Shown: positions 11,340 to 23,549, numbered from the stretch's first letter. The stretch is 64,000 bases of DNA from Heligmosomoides polygyrus polygyrus (GCA_947396885.1 OX377202.1:80510643-80574642), one strand, 5' to 3'. Notes: generated by a model not told the origin, from the letters alone. A program made the numbers and translations.

Positions 11340-12128
11340 ACATCCATTTCGAGAAAAACAATAAAAATAACAAACAATAAAACGTCATCGATACTCATAG
11401 CAGCACTAAGAGAGAACCTCAAAACATTGTTTTAAAATGAAAAAGAGCGAGGTCGAGAAAGGACTCACCATCGGTGATGGTATTCCTCCTTTGCAAATTC
11501 GCAATCCACATGCGCGGGGCCTATATCCAATGATATAATGGCGTGATGATCGGCATAGCTATCGATTTTTCGCGCCGCCCGGCGGAGCCGCATCGTATTT
11601 ATACTCCGCCGCCGCAAAACACCACACTTGACGGAATTTTGGATTACGGTATTCCGCGAATCGCGCCGCTGGAACGAGGGGCGCGGCGCGGCGCGATCAG
11701 CCGCGGCGGACTCGGTGATGAGTCGAAGATTTCACCATCGTGGTAAGAAATTGCTATGTCCTTTGCATTTTGGTCCCGCAGAAGTGCATCTCTAGGTCGG
11801 GAGCGAGGGGGAGCGGTCTGTTTGTTATGAGCATTGCTCTGTGCTCTTGTTTCGCAACTCGTTTCGTTGGTTTGTTTCGTAAGTTTGCAAAACAGAGGTG
11901 AGAAAATAGGCGAAATGGACAAAAGAGGAAGGAAAGCAAATGATTTCCGAGCTAAATTCGCAAAGCAGAGGTCGAAATGGGCGGAAAGAAAAAAGAGCGA
12001 GGAAAGCAGCAATAAATGGAAAGAGTGACTCATGGAGTGTCTCTGTCGTCATTTCGGCGCACAGTCCGTAGTAGTACGCAGAAGCTCGTGGCCGCGCATC
12101 ACTGACGCCCCCCTTTCTAACTGCAATC

Positions 12129-12202
12129 GCGCAGCGGCGCGTCAGATTCGGAGCGCGGCGCGGCCGGCCGCGCCGCGCTCAGAATCTGACGCGCCGCTGC
12201 GC
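12129..12202. repeat. 74-bp GC-rich palindrome
   Basis: Two 37-bp arms meet at 12165/12166 (GCGCGGCC|GGCCGCGC) and pair with a single mismatch; the outer ends are GCGCAGCGGCGCGTC and its complement. With no loop, it would form a cruciform or a very strong hairpin. Confidence 0.95.
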
Positions 12203-12210
12203 GGCGGGAG

Positions 12211-12218
12211 TATAAAAG
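12211..12218 (+). promoter_or_regulatory. TATA-box-like motif
   Basis: GAGTATAAAAGGCGCC lies 8 bp after the palindrome. About 40 bp downstream an ATG at 12250 opens a 47-codon frame (MGLRQLFPRPPTIF...) ending at 12391-12393, with no recognised family. On the left of this GC-rich block, near 11602-11615, ATTTATACTCCGCCGCC reads as a similar motif on the opposite strand. Promoter function is inference. Confidence 0.35.
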
Positions 12219-12398
12219 GCGCCATACCCAGTTGCGACGCGTCGTTGCGATGGGGTTACGACAACTGTTCCCGCGCCCGCCGACCATCTTTGTGCTAGCG
12301 CCCGCGGCTCTGGCGCAATTCGTGCCTGTTGGCAGTTTCGGCGTTGGTATCAATTTGGCGGGAATCGAAGCCCCCTATGTTATACTGTTATAGGCCTA

Positions 12399-12543
12399 AA
12401 GGCCCCCACAGAGTTCTGCGGCAACGCCGCTCGCCGCAATGGTTAAGGATAGGGCAGGGACGCCGCCGGCGGCGAGCTCTGCGTCTCTGCCCTATGGTTA
12501 AGCATAGGGCCGCGGCACTGCCGCAGAACTCTGTGGGGGCCTT
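12399..12543. repeat. MITE-like element with 25-bp perfect inverted repeats
   Basis: The left end (12399-12423, beginning AAGGCCCCCACAGAGTTCTG) is the exact reverse complement of the right end (12519-12543). The interior has a second inverted pair around GATAGGGCAG and CTGCCCTAT. No coding sequence. A related end sequence occurs at 63363-63389. Confidence 0.85.
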
Positions 12544-14429
12544 AAGTTATACTTCAGCGACGCTGTGTTGACGCCGCGTAGCACTGTAGCCAACGTCACC
12601 GCCAACAGCGTCGCCGAAGTGTAACATACGCCATAGACGACCGATGGTTGTCGCCGTGCAGTGCACAAGGATGAGCGACGGTTGCGGAGGGGAGGCGCCC
12701 GTCGTGTACTATTTTTGCACTGATTTCGACACTTATTTTGTTTATGACTGTTCTCGGATGATTTCAACATTCGTTTTGGTTCTACTCTGATTCTTTTCCA
12801 TTTGAGCTCTTTTATGATTGCATCGTGGTTTCGTAGGTTTTTTCGTGGCTGCGTTTATTTTGTTTGTGACTTCCCTCGTTGGCACGGAGACCCACATTTT
12901 TGTGCCGAACAAGTCACGGTGGGGGGTGGGGGGTAGAGATGACATGTACGGCACGGCACAAAAACCTGCCATTTGAAGGCCTAGTTTGTTAAAGTGATGT
13001 TTTGGCTCGAGTTTTCCTCGTGTCTTCCTTCACTCCGCCATTTTTTGTTTATGATTTCGAGTGGTGTTGTTTGAGGGTCGGACAGTGGTCATGCACGAGA
13101 TCAAGGATTTCACAGGGAGATCGCTGAAAGGTATGAAAAGGTTTTTAGCCTAGCTGACGTAGTGTATTTGTTTAAGATCATTATTTGTTAGCTCATTACC
13201 GATTCCCATGACAATTATTTGTAAGTGCGGTAAATTTCGGAAAATAAAGCTGCGGCATTATTGATTTATCTCTTCCACAATAATGACCAACTGTGTCGGT
13301 TTTAAAATGATAGTAACGCATCGTCACAACAGCACAATTAGTTTGTTACTAGTATACTTAAGCTGGTCCCATCCGGCGAAGTGCCCCACCACAAGCATTC
13401 TTTGTTCTTGTGCTTCCACTCGTCCTTGGGTCCGCGACACCGGGTCCCATTGACCACGCTCTATTCTGGAGTATATCGCACCAACAGTTGTCGTGAAGGA
13501 GTCCAGTCAACTAGCAGGTTATGTAGTACATGTAACATTGAAAACATTTTCTCAAAGAGTGACTGACTGCTAAGAGGCTGAGATTCACCAAGGCAGCCGA
13601 TACTATTAGTATCCAGTGTTCTCCAGATATCTGCAGGCACTGAAAAATGCGGGATCGAGAGCATATTATCTCGAATACGCTCTCTATGATTCGCTGGGCA
13701 CTGGCCGACGTATTCACTCCGTTCCCACTCTACCTTCATTTACCCACTTCAACGATATCACGCATTTGTCACCTCAAGCGACAGCTCTAATAGACCGATA
13801 ATGTCAATGGTGGAAAGCCCTGTCATATGTTATTTATGCTCTTTCAGTGCTAACTGGCATTCGGGCGACGAACAGATGCTAGTTCGTTTATTGTTCCTGG
13901 AAGAGCAAAACTGGGTCCAACCACCTTTGGATGAGGGTTGAATGCCATAATCTGTTGCCATGATCACAGCTTCAAAACATGAAAATCTAGAGCGAGAGCT
14001 CCACTCATTCACTACATCTACAAACTTAATTCAAATACTTTCGAAACAAGAACGTTAAACACCGCTCCGTTTACAGTGCAATTGAAAGAAGACACTTCGC
14101 ATTGCCGGCGTTAGCGCAAATGGTCAACATATTTAGATTAGAATGAACATTGAAGTATTGAAAATGGGCGCTAGCTAGATGTCATATTCCTTGTGAGCTA
14201 AAACGCAGACGGTTCCCCCATAGAAAATTTTGTACCTTTTAAAGTGATTTTTATCAAATCTAGGCCTTTATGATATTAACTTTCCTGTTTCATTTAGAAT
14301 CAAGAAGCATACATAGGTTAAGTAACTATTTCGAAATTTTCTGTTTTCAGATTTTTTGTTTTCTACCGTTTTTGGCCTTTCTATTTTATTTTTATAGCTT
14401 TCTGACGAACACGATTTTTTATTTTCGGA
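12544..14429. other. No recognised gene
   Basis: Nothing with a recognisable protein family or a compelling repeat. Short frames at 13381-13801 have no motif. A poly-G-rich block (GGGGGGTGGGGGG) is at 12918-12932. Confidence 0.5.
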
Positions 14430-15005
14430 GAAAAGTTTAAAAAATTTTCCTGGCCAGACTATGGTCAATACTTGGCACACAACGCTGTTGAGAAACCACG
14501 ACATTCGATCTGTTGGCTCCCTTATACACTTGATAATTGACCTTATTTTGTCAGTATCTGCTGAAGTAGACTGAAGATCGTCGGTGGAGAGCTCTTGGGT
14601 TTTCATCAGACTGTAGAAAACAGGACAAAACGGATTAACGGATTGCCCAGTTTGAGCCTATCTTCAATTTCGTTAGGATTTTTCGTGAATTCTGACGGAT
14701 CATCCTGCACTCATACAAGCGCGGTGAAGTCGCCTGTCCTGTGACGAGAATTTCTTCGCAGTCGATATTTCCTACATTGAACAAAAAGTGAAAAGTAAGT
14801 GAAACTCTGTTATTCACTTACCTAAGGATTCCGGAATAACAACAAATTCACCGTCCTTATCGCTTACATAAAGACGAACGATACCGTTTAACCTCAATCG
14901 CTGCAACTCGCTAAATCCTTGCCATTGCCCGGATATCATGTAATTATGACGACAATGCTTGTAATGTTCTAGAGCAGCTAGTATTCCTGATGGCAATCTT
15001 TGCAA
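14430..15005 (-). pseudogene. Penelope-like element, reverse transcriptase N-terminal fragment
   Basis: Minus-strand frames read LRLNGIVRLYVSDKDGEFVV near 14830-14900 and, after a frame change, MKTQELSTDDLQSTSADTD, IRSIIKCIREPTDRMSWFLN and VVCQVL near 14470-14606. The block resembles the conserved early part of Penelope reverse transcriptases (a Lys-Thr-His-Lys-like block, Arg-Pro-Ile-Ile-Ser and Gly-Pro-Thr-Asp-Arg-Ile-Ser-Trp). The catalytic Asp region and the endonuclease are absent, and the frame shifts at least twice. Confidence 0.6.
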
Positions 15006-15939
15006 TTTAACCTCATTTAGGTCGGATCATATGGATTGCTTGTATTGATTGCGCGGAAAAGGTACAGCTGGAACAGGTGTCTGACTTACGATATTGGGTA
15101 ATGGACTGTTCTCATAATAATGACGCACGCATACTTTGCAGCGGGCAGTGGGCAATGGTATGTCAGCAGAGGTGCTCTCATCTTTGGATCATTATAATAG
15201 GGTGAACACTTTAGCCCGAAGTCCATAAACACACGCAGTTCCACTCCTAGGACTCAGGTTGAGGCTAGGAGTACTGTTGTCTGAGAAAGGAATGGAAGAA
15301 CTGGAGAATGGATATGGATGAAACCTGGTTAGGAAGCACCAAAATTGAAACAACAGTAAATCGGATGTTGTTTCAAAAACGTCGGAAATGGTGTGGAATC
15401 ACTGTTACTGCTTATTTTCTATTTCAACCTCCACACTGGGTACTTATTTTCAGCAAGGCTTTTTCCTTGTACATCAGATGTTGGGGAGTGCGATAGTGTC
15501 TTAACCTTCTAACGCTCCCTCACGAAGCTTCCGACATGAAGCCGGAGTATGTTTTCCCGCAAATGCAGAGAGGGATATTTGTACATAAGGACCGCCCCTC
15601 TGGAAGTGTGCACCGTCACTGCCGCCTCCGCTGCCGCAATCCGACACCGCCCCTCCACTCTATCCCTCAGCGTGGCTGCCGCACTGTGGAGCATGAATGC
15701 GGCTCAAGACATACATTAGCATTTGTATTGAGAAAGCTGGAAAACCACTAGGTTTTCGCCTAGCTGATAAACGACGCTGCACCGTCTTAACACCACTTGG
15801 CAAGATAATGGCAACCGAAGGATGTATTTGTTACGGGATTAATTTTCTATCTTCTGCAGGAAACAATATCAGAAAGTGAAGTTGTGCCCTGTAAAATTTT
15901 AGGCAACTGTTTGACACACGGTAATAAAACTGTTTTTCT
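15006..15939. other. No recognised gene
   Basis: Short frames only. A palindromic pair CTCCTAGGACT...AGGCTAGGAGTACT occurs near 15243-15275. No protein family seen. Confidence 0.45.
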
Positions 15940-18775
15940 GTAACGATATTCTGGATGAACAGACGTTCCGATATGTATCGTTTGCCGAAAAAATTCGACA
16001 CCATTAATCACATGGAAGCTGCTATTTTCCGCATCGACTTATGTGCGGTACAGGAGACGAGGTGGTCCTGTTGCAAGTCGAGGGACATAGGCCGAGACTT
16101 TAAGGCCATTCTGTGCGGCAGTCCCAGGACCACCAACGGTGTTGGTGTGATCGTCTCTGAACGTTTCCGAGATGCGATTACAAGCGTGGAGCGTTTCAGT
16201 GACTGCTTGATGAAGGTCGTTGTTGCTGCTGAACAGCATATGTATCATTTCTTCTCTGCGTACGCTCCGCAGACAGGCTGCTCCGAGCGAGCGAAGGACG
16301 AGTTTTGGACCCTGCTTGATCAGAAGACAGCAGAGGTGCCGCCAGAAGACGCTGTCGTTGTCTCAGGTGATCTCAACGGCCACGTTGTGACTGCGAAAGA
16401 TGGTTACAGCTGTCATGGCGGTTTCGGTTATGGAGCACGTAACGCTGATGGTGAGCGAATTCTTGAGTATGCGGACTCGCATAATCTCACCATCGCGAAC
16501 ACAACGTTTCGAAAGCGTGACTCCCATCTCGTGTAATCTATAGCGGGAATACCAAGACACAGATTGACTTTATCCTTGTCAAGCATCGCGATCGAAGGCT
16601 GGTCACAGATGCGAAAGTTGTACCATACGAGACTGTCGCCACGCAGCACCGTCCGCTGATCTGTACATTTAAGATCGCCCCTCCGAGGCAGAGGCAGGTC
16701 GAGCGATGCGGACCAGCAAGGACCAAATGGTGGCGCATGACAGAGAAGGACGCAGCTGTTGTTGCTCGTATTCGGTTGCCGACAGTTACCACTGTTGAGG
16801 AGACATGGAAACGTGCAACCGATTCGATACTTCAAACTGCACATTCCGAACTGGGCATGACGAAGCCTGGACGGCGTAAGGTTGAGAAGCAGACTTGGCT
16901 GTGGACTGACGATGTAAAAGCGAAGGTTCGAGAGAAGAAGTCGCTGTATCATGTGTTTCTCAGCGACAGACAGCCGACAATTGGCGTATGTACCAAGAAG
17001 CGAAGAGGCGGCTAAGAAGGCTGTTGCCGTTGCAAAAGCTTCTCATTATGAGTATGTCAACGAGAAACTCGAGACGCGCGATGGTGAGCGACAACTTTAT
17101 CGACTTGCCAAAGCACGCCATTGCCAGAGCGAGGACATCGAGAAGTTCATTGGCATCAACGATGAGAATGGCCATCTGCTGATGAACCGTAAGAGGGCTA
17201 TGGAACGATGGCATGACTACTTCGAGAGAATTTCAACAGTAGAGTTAACCCATCCGCCTATTACTTGCGTCCCTGCTACGCACGGTCCTGTGCAGAAAAT
17301 CACTGTGGAGGAGACGGAGGCGGCTTTGAAGAAGATCAAGCCAGGCAAAGCAACAGGCCTTGACGACATAGCGGCCGAACTATGGAACTCGAGCTGCTGG
17401 AATCCTGCTGAGTGGCTAACGAAGAATTTCAACCAGGTTGTTGCGGAGAAGAAGGTTCCTGGTAGTTGGCAGCAAAGCACGACGATCCCGATCTGGAAGA
17501 AGAAGGGCAGTCCCGCGGACTGCACAAGTTACCGTCCAATCCGATTGCTCTCGCACAGTATGAAAATGTTCGAGCGAATTGTGGATGAACGTATTCGAGA
17601 GATCGTCCGGCTTTCCACCAACCAGTGTGGCTTCGTAGCCGGTTGTGACACTATCGATGCCATTCATGCTGTTCGTCTTCTTGTGGAAACACATCGCGAG
17701 AAACAAAAACCGCTGCATCTTGCTTTCCTCGACCTGGAGAAAGCATTTGATCGTGTACCGCGTGAGGTCATATGGTATGCCTTTCGACATCACCGTGTCC
17801 CTGAAGAACTGATCGAGTGGGTGCGCATTCTTTACTCTTATCCTAATAGTCAAGTGCGAGCGCCGGCCGGCACATCCACGGAGTTTCCAATCTCTTTCGG
17901 TGTTCAATAAGGTTCCGCGCTTTCCCACTCCTTTTCATTGTCGTAATGGATGCCATTTCGCGAGACCTTCGGAAGCCTGCTCCTTGGACGCTGCTATATG
18001 CAGATGACGTAATGCTTGCCAGTGAAGACAAGGCCGAACATGAGCGACAAGTGCAAGTTTGGTGTGACCGCTTGGCGGCGTTCGGGCCCAAGCTAAACGT
18101 CCAAAAGTCTGAGTACTTGACGGCAGACGTAAACGAGACTGGCCCATTGAGATCAATAGCACTGCGCTCGTACGAGCGACACATTTCAAGCTTGGATCTG
18201 CAATTGCGTCTGATGGTAGTTTGACGTTCGTCGTGAACTCGCGCGTGAGCGCAGTGTGGTCCAAATGGCGCACAATGACAGGCGTTCTGTGCGACAGAAA
18301 GATACCGGAGCGCTTGAAATCAAATATCTACAGAACCGCCGTCCGACCAGTAGCGATGTACGGTGCTGAGTGCTGGCCTGCAACGAAGGAGGTTGAGAGC
18401 CGCCTCAGCGTAATGGAGACGAAAATGCTGCGCTGTACTGCTGGTGTCACGCGTTTGGATCATGTTCGCAATGTCTCCATACGCCAAAGGTTTGACGTCT
18501 CTCCAATTGCTGACAAGCTACGTGAAGCTCGCCTACGGTGGTACAGCCATGTTCTTCGTGCGGACGGCGACACCGTTCGGAAGATTGGCCTCAACATAGG
18601 TGTGCCCGGAAAACGGCTTAGGCAACGCAACGCTGGCTTGATACGTTGCACATGGACTTAAAGGAAGCTGATATCCACCCCGATGAAGCGTTTGATCGTG
18701 CGAAGTGGCGTCATCATACCAGAAGAGCGGACCCCACTGCTAAGCGAGACAAACGCTGAAGAAGAAGAAGAAGCT
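15940..18775 (+). mobile_element. RTE-type LINE, degraded copy
   Basis: Endonuclease part (15955-16535): LCAVQETRW, GVGVIVSERF, FSAYAPQTGC and VVVSGDLNGHVV, then IDFILVKHRD and TQHRPLICTF after a frameshift near 16535. Linker: 16737-17100, with two further frame changes near 16975 and 17010. Reverse transcriptase (17050-18220): KIKPGKATGLDDIAAEL, CTSYRPIRLLSHSMKMFERI, LAFLDLEKAFDRVPREV, then a break at 17908 that destroys the Gly-Val-His-Gln-Gly-Ser motif, then LLYADDVMLAS. C-terminal part to about 18745 with WYSHVLRADGD. It ends in a GAA-GAA-GAA-GAAG run (18757-18772), typical of RTE 3' tails. The start is probably 5'-truncated. At least six inactivating breaks. Confidence 0.85.
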
Positions 18776-18905
18776 GTTATTTTCACAACATACTTTTTAA
18801 AGCATAGAATCAACACCTCTTATAGTTTTCAAAGCTCTGTGAATTTTTCAGAGACTTCAAAGACCTGATGGAGCAACTAGCTATCATTGTTACTTTTCAT
18901 GTTAG

Positions 18906-19090
18906 CGCAACTCTCAAACAGAAAGTAGAAGTCACTTTGAGGAATAAAGGTTATAGGAGAATAAGAGTAAGGAAGTGGGATAAGAATGATGGGATAAAGC
19001 AACTCTTAAACGGAAAATAGAAGCCACTTAGAGGAATAAAACTTTTGGGAGAGCAAGTGTAGGGAAGTGGGATAAGAATGATGGGGTAAA
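18906..19090. repeat. 93-bp tandem duplication
   Basis: Two adjacent copies starting GCAACTCTCAAAC (18906) and GCAACTCTTAAAC (18999), each ending in AAGTGGGATAAGAATGATGG. They differ by several substitutions. No coding content. Confidence 0.85.
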
Positions 19091-19782
19091 GGATGATGGG
19101 TAACTGATGAAGGAGAGCAGTGGCCCGTCAACACTGCAAGTCGTGGGAGATATCGGCTCCGGATAACACCTTAGTTGGTCCGTCAACTCCATCAGAACCC
19201 ATCAGAGACAGCTACTTGTGGAAACGTAAGATGGTAGCACGGCTTATCAGAAACAAAGCAGAGAAGTTCTAAAATTTAAGGAAAATTAAATACAAACAAA
19301 AAGCGAACAAACGTACAAAAAGAAAAGAAAAAGCAAAAAATCAAGCAAAAAACGTGTGAAAAAAGTGAAAACAAACTCCCAAACAAAGGATATCCTGATT
19401 TTAGGAAAAGCAAAAATAGCAACAAAAAGTTTCACTTAGGCGATATCCCGCCTATGCAGTGTTGAAAGCAAGTTTATTGTCTTCAACACTTTTCTAAAAA
19501 CATACGCGTTTGGTGCTTCTGATAGGATGGGGGTAGCATTTGTAACCATCGAGCTCCACGAAAAAACAGAGAGTTAAAAACCTTTTCTCGGTTTTTCTTC
19601 TTTACCTTGGGACAGCGGAAGCAGCACCTATTACGCCGACCTTATGTTGGCAGAAAACTCCAATAATTATAAGCTTCTAGAATAGAGTCTAGAATCGCCT
19701 TCTAGGATTTTGAAACAAAGCACTAGATAACTTATAATAAGCCTGTGCAGTAGATTATTTAGCCTGAATAATTTTAGCCGTT
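19091..19782. other. No recognised gene
   Basis: A-rich sequence at 19280-19400 and no protein family. Probably the truncated 3' side of the adjacent minus-strand LINE and older sequence. Confidence 0.4.
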
Positions 19783-20125
19783 CTACATACCTAGGACACG
19801 TTCCACTAGGATTGATAAGTTTACACACCGATTAAACAAAATCGCTGTAAAGATCTTCCGAACCATTTCAATTTTTTCTAAATAGTTTTTGGTAGAAGGA
19901 TTCCAAATCGGAGAGCAATACTCCAGTATTGGTAAAACATATGACATATACAGTTTGATCAGTGTCGTGCTGTCGTTACATTTTAAATTTCTGCAAATCG
20001 AGAAAGGGACAGAAAAAGCTCTCCGTACTATTAAATCAATGTGATTTTTGAAATCTAATCCGCTGTCCAAATAAAATTCCAAGATCGCGAATCTCAGGTA
20101 CAATCTTGCACCTACAATTATTAAG
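19783..20125 (-). pseudogene. CR1-like LINE, reverse transcriptase C-terminal part
   Basis: Minus-strand frames read WLNNCRCKIVPEIRDLGI (about 20125-20060), then after a frame change DSGLDFKNHIDLIVRRAFSV, LIKLYMSYVLPILEYCSPIW and YLEKIEMVRKIFTAI. This is the thumb/C-terminal region of CR1/jockey-type reverse transcriptases. It continues directly into the fragment at 23550-24190; the 3.4 kb between them is a later RTE insertion. Confidence 0.8.
20114..20125. repeat. Target-site duplication, left copy (12 bp)
   Basis: ACAATTATTAAG here is repeated exactly at 23550-23561, immediately flanking the RTE insertion. Confidence 0.9.
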
Positions 20126-20206
20126 CCACGGATCTCCCTCGATAGAGAGCCTTCGGGCTCTCTTGTTAAGAGGGATCTCGGGCCGCTTGTCGCAGGGCCA
20201 CGTGGC
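20125..20206 (+). ncRNA. Structured 5' leader of the RTE LINE
   Basis: AGAGAGCC-TTCG-GGCTCTCT (20144-20163) is an 8-bp stem with a C(UUCG)G tetraloop, flanked by TCCCTC (20135-20140) that can pair with GAGGGA (20170-20175). The first bases, GCCACG (20125-20130), can pair with CGTGGC (20201-20206), closing a compact domain exactly at the 5' end. HDV-like self-cleaving ribozymes are known at 5' ends of several non-LTR elements. I could not build a convincing full HDV fold, so only the stems are claimed. Confidence 0.45.
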
Positions 20207-23200
20207 GGGTCCCCGGGTGGTGGATAGGGGAATTAAACGCGAACCAAATGCGACCGTGCCCAGAGACGCAGGTGGGATGCAGGGGATGGACTCCTTGCTC
20301 TTGCTGTGTCGGGTCGATGCGTTCCTTGTGCGTGGGAGCGGCATGTTCGTGCACAGTGTGCGTGGATGTGTCCGTGACTGTGCGGATTGTAACTGTGTCG
20401 GCTCGGCCAAAAGCTTGCACTCGGTAGACTGGGAGTACATGTAAGGCGATTCGAGGCCGCCTTAAGTCTCGCCCCGTTCCTTCGGGCAGTCTGGCTGGCT
20501 GCCCGGAGTACCCCGCCCGCACGACAGAGCCTGACTAGCTACCCGTGTTGTATTCCAGTCAAACACAGCAGCACTAAAGGGCCTCATTCCCCTGACCCCG
20601 AAAGAGCCCCCATTTCTGCAGCGATGGGAAGGACGAGTAGGAGAGGCTGCTAAAACCTCAGGGCCTAACCAGGCTGCGCAAACTGAGAAGGACGAGGATG
20701 ACGATCTGTACTTACAACGCCCGCACGCTTGCGTCGGAAGCATCCGTAGAGGACCTGATGATGCAAGCCAGGAAGATCAAGTACGACGTCATCGGACTGA
20801 CCGAGACGAGAGGACACCACCCCCTACACGCCGCCTACGACTCCGGAGAAGAACTGTTCCTCGGAACATGCGACAGCAGGGGAGTAGGCGGCGTTGGTGT
20901 CCTCGTCAACACGCACTTGGCCATGAACATCGATTCGTACGAGTCTCTGACAAGCCGAATCGGACGTCTGCGACTGAAGCGATGTGGCTCCGTGCCAGCC
21001 TTGACTGTGTTCGTCGCGTATGCCCCAACATCCGACTACGACGACGAAGACGTCGAGGCCTTCTACGTGGAGCTGGAGAAGTTCTATAAGGAAGATCACA
21101 CCTTCTACAAGGTGATCGTCGGCGACTTCAACGCCAAGATCGGGCCACGAAGGTCGCCGGAAGAACTTCACATCGGAACCCACGGTTTGGAGTGGAACGA
21201 GCAAGGTGAAAGACTGTCTGAGTTTATCATGTCGACCAAGACCATCCATGGAAACTCGCAGTTCCAGAAGCCTCCCTCCCTACGATGGACCTGGGAATCC
21301 CCCGGTGGCCAGTTCCACAACGAGATCGACCACATCATCTTCAATCGCAAGTATTGCCTGACCGATGTCTCCTTGTCCCCAAGTTCTACACGGGATCGGA
21401 CCACCGCCTCCTTCGCGCGAGGTTCCGCTTTTCGCGTCAAGGAGAGAAGGCCGCGAAGTTCAAGAAGAGGAATCCCAGAACGACCATCAACTGGGACCTT
21501 TACACCTCTCTTGTCGGCCTTTGGGAAGATGCCGTCATGGACAACGTCGACGAGGAATACGATCGCTTCGTGCTCCATCTCCACGATAGTGCTAAGGGAG
21601 CCGAGAGCTTGAAGACCATCAAGAGACGCCTGTCTCCGGAAACTCTCGAGCTGATACGCCAGCGTGGAGCAGCACGAGCGTCAGGCAACTACCAACTGAC
21701 GTCCGAGCTTGCAAAGCTATGCAGAGCGGCGATAAAGGAAGATCTCAAGGAGAGAAGGGCGGAAGTGTTGGCTGAAGCAGCAGAGGCAGGGCTGAGCATC
21801 CGCAATGCCCGCCGGAACTTCGCCAACTTCAAGACCAAGATGACCGCTCTCCGACGTCCTGACGGAACCATCACCTCTTCCAGAAGGACCATGGAGAAAG
21901 TCATCCACGACTTCTACTCCGATCTCTTCGATAGCCACGTCCACCTGCCCCCATGCCATCTTCCGCAGGATGGATACGGCGTCCCCTCTGTTCTCTCTTC
22001 TGAAATCCGACACGCCATCTCGTCGGTGAAGAAACGTACAGCACCCGGTTCTGACAAGATCAGAGTTGAACACCTGAAGAACCTCCCGCCAGCGCTCATC
22101 TACACCTTGGCGCGGCTCTTCACACGCTACCTGTCCGAATGCAAGGTTCCATCTCAGTGGAAGACCAGCAAGACCGTTTTGCTGTACAAGAAGGGAGACC
22201 TGCACGACATTGGCAACTATTGCCCGATCTGCCTGTTGTCCGTAGTCTACAAGCTGTTCACTCGAGTCATCCTGAATAGGATTAGTAGAACGCTGGACGA
22301 AGGACAGCCATGCGAACAAGCAGGATTTCGGAGAGGATTCAGCACGATCGACCACATACACTCCATTACGAAGCTCATCGAAGTGTCGCGAGAGTACAAG
22401 CTGCCGCTGTGCCTTACGTTCATCGACCTGAAGAAAGCATTCGACTCCGTCGAGACTGAAGCGGTCATGGAAGCCCTGCTCACCCAGGGCGTTCCTACTC
22501 AGTACATCAGAGACCTTCGAGAGCTGTACAGTGGATTCACGACCAAGATCTCACCATTCTACAACGACGTCGTCGTTGACGTGAAGAGAGGGGTTCGGCA
22601 AGGGGATACCATATCCCCGAAGCTCTTCAGCGCCACTCTCGAAAACGTCATGCGCGAACTAGAATGGGAGGACATGGGAGTGAAGGTCGACGGCCGACAA
22701 CTGCACCATCTGCGCTTCGCTGACGACATCGTGCTCATAACACCGAGCATCAGTCAGGCGGAACGAATGCTGGCCGACTTCGACCGTGTATGTGGAAGCG
22801 TTGGACTGCAGCTGAATCTTACGAAGACGATGTTCATGAAGAACGGATGGGTTTCTGATGCCCCATTCTCGCTCAACGGAACGAACATCTCCGAATGCTC
22901 CAGCTATGTGTATCTGGGTCGCGAAGTCAACATGGCCAACGACCTAGCACCAGAGCTGAGCAGGAGGAAACGAGCGGCTTGGGGAGCTTTCAAGAGCGTC
23001 GAAGAAGTCGTGAAGAAAACGAAGAACGTCCGACTCCGTGCCCACCTATTCGACTCCACTGTTCTTCCTGCCCTAACATACGACGCCTCAGAGACCTGGG
23101 TTATACGAAAGCAGGATGAACACGCGATCAGCGTCGCGCAGCGTGGAATCGAGAGGACGATGCTCGGAGTGACACGACTCACGCAAGTGAGAGAAGGCCT

Positions 23201-23549
23201 CCGAAGTTCCGAGCTTCGCCGACGTTCGAAGATCAGAGACGCTGTCGCATGGGCCAAGTCGTCGAAAATTAGGTTGCTGGCCACGTAACGCGCTTCGCAG
23301 ACACTTGCTGGACGAGAGCCGTCACAGATTGGATTCCGCGGGATGTCAAAAGAACACCAGGACGCCCACCAACGCGTTGGTCGGACTTCTTCGTGAAAGC
23401 CCTGAACGACCGATATGACGCTCTTCGTGTCCCTCGAGCGAGGAGAATCCATTGGACCACTCTGGCACGCGACAGGGACGAATGGAGACGCTGCTGGCGC
23501 CCGCTCGAGCAAGTCGATGATCAACGGGACGACAGGTGATACAGGTGAT
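20126..23549 (+). mobile_element. Near-complete RTE-type LINE (3,424 bp) with target-site duplications
   Basis: A 5' leader of about 570 bp is followed by the coding region: endonuclease from 20698 (TICTYNARTLASEASVEDLM, VIGLTETRG, FVAYAPTSDY, KVIVGDFNAKIGP, NEIDHIIFNR), a frameshift near 21375, then GSDHRLLRARF and the reverse transcriptase (KKRTAPGSDKIRVEHLKNLP, IGNYCPICLLSVVYKLFTRV, CEQAGFRRGFSTIDHI, CLTFIDLKKAFDSVETEAV, VKRGVRQGDTISPKLFSATL, LRFADDIVLITPS). A second frameshift near 23284 precedes the last block ([31 protein letters not shown]), which stops at 23537. The 3' end is a short TACAGGTGA repeat. The 12-bp duplication and intact host frame on both sides fix both ends. Apart from the two frameshifts it looks young. 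Confidence 0.93.
20698..23539 (+). pseudogene. RTE ORF2-like endonuclease/reverse transcriptase, two frameshifts
   Basis: Three frame segments: 20698 to about 21375, about 21375 to 23283, and 23282 to the TGA at 23537-23539. Joined they would encode roughly 945 residues, normal for an RTE ORF. The endonuclease would nick the target and the reverse transcriptase copy the RNA in place. The catalytic FADD (22716-22727) and the endonuclease GDFN motif are intact. The start at 20698 is chosen because MTICTYNARTL matches the usual beginning of the RTE endonuclease domain. Confidence 0.88.

Noticed and set aside
16428..18383. Minus-strand ORFs of 174, 170, 113 and 112 codons
   Set aside because: Antisense of the degraded RTE at 15.9-18.8 kb.
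20824..22483. Minus-strand ORFs of 141, 138, 214 and 78 codons inside the RTE element
   Set aside because: Shadows of the endonuclease/reverse transcriptase frame; no independent motifs.
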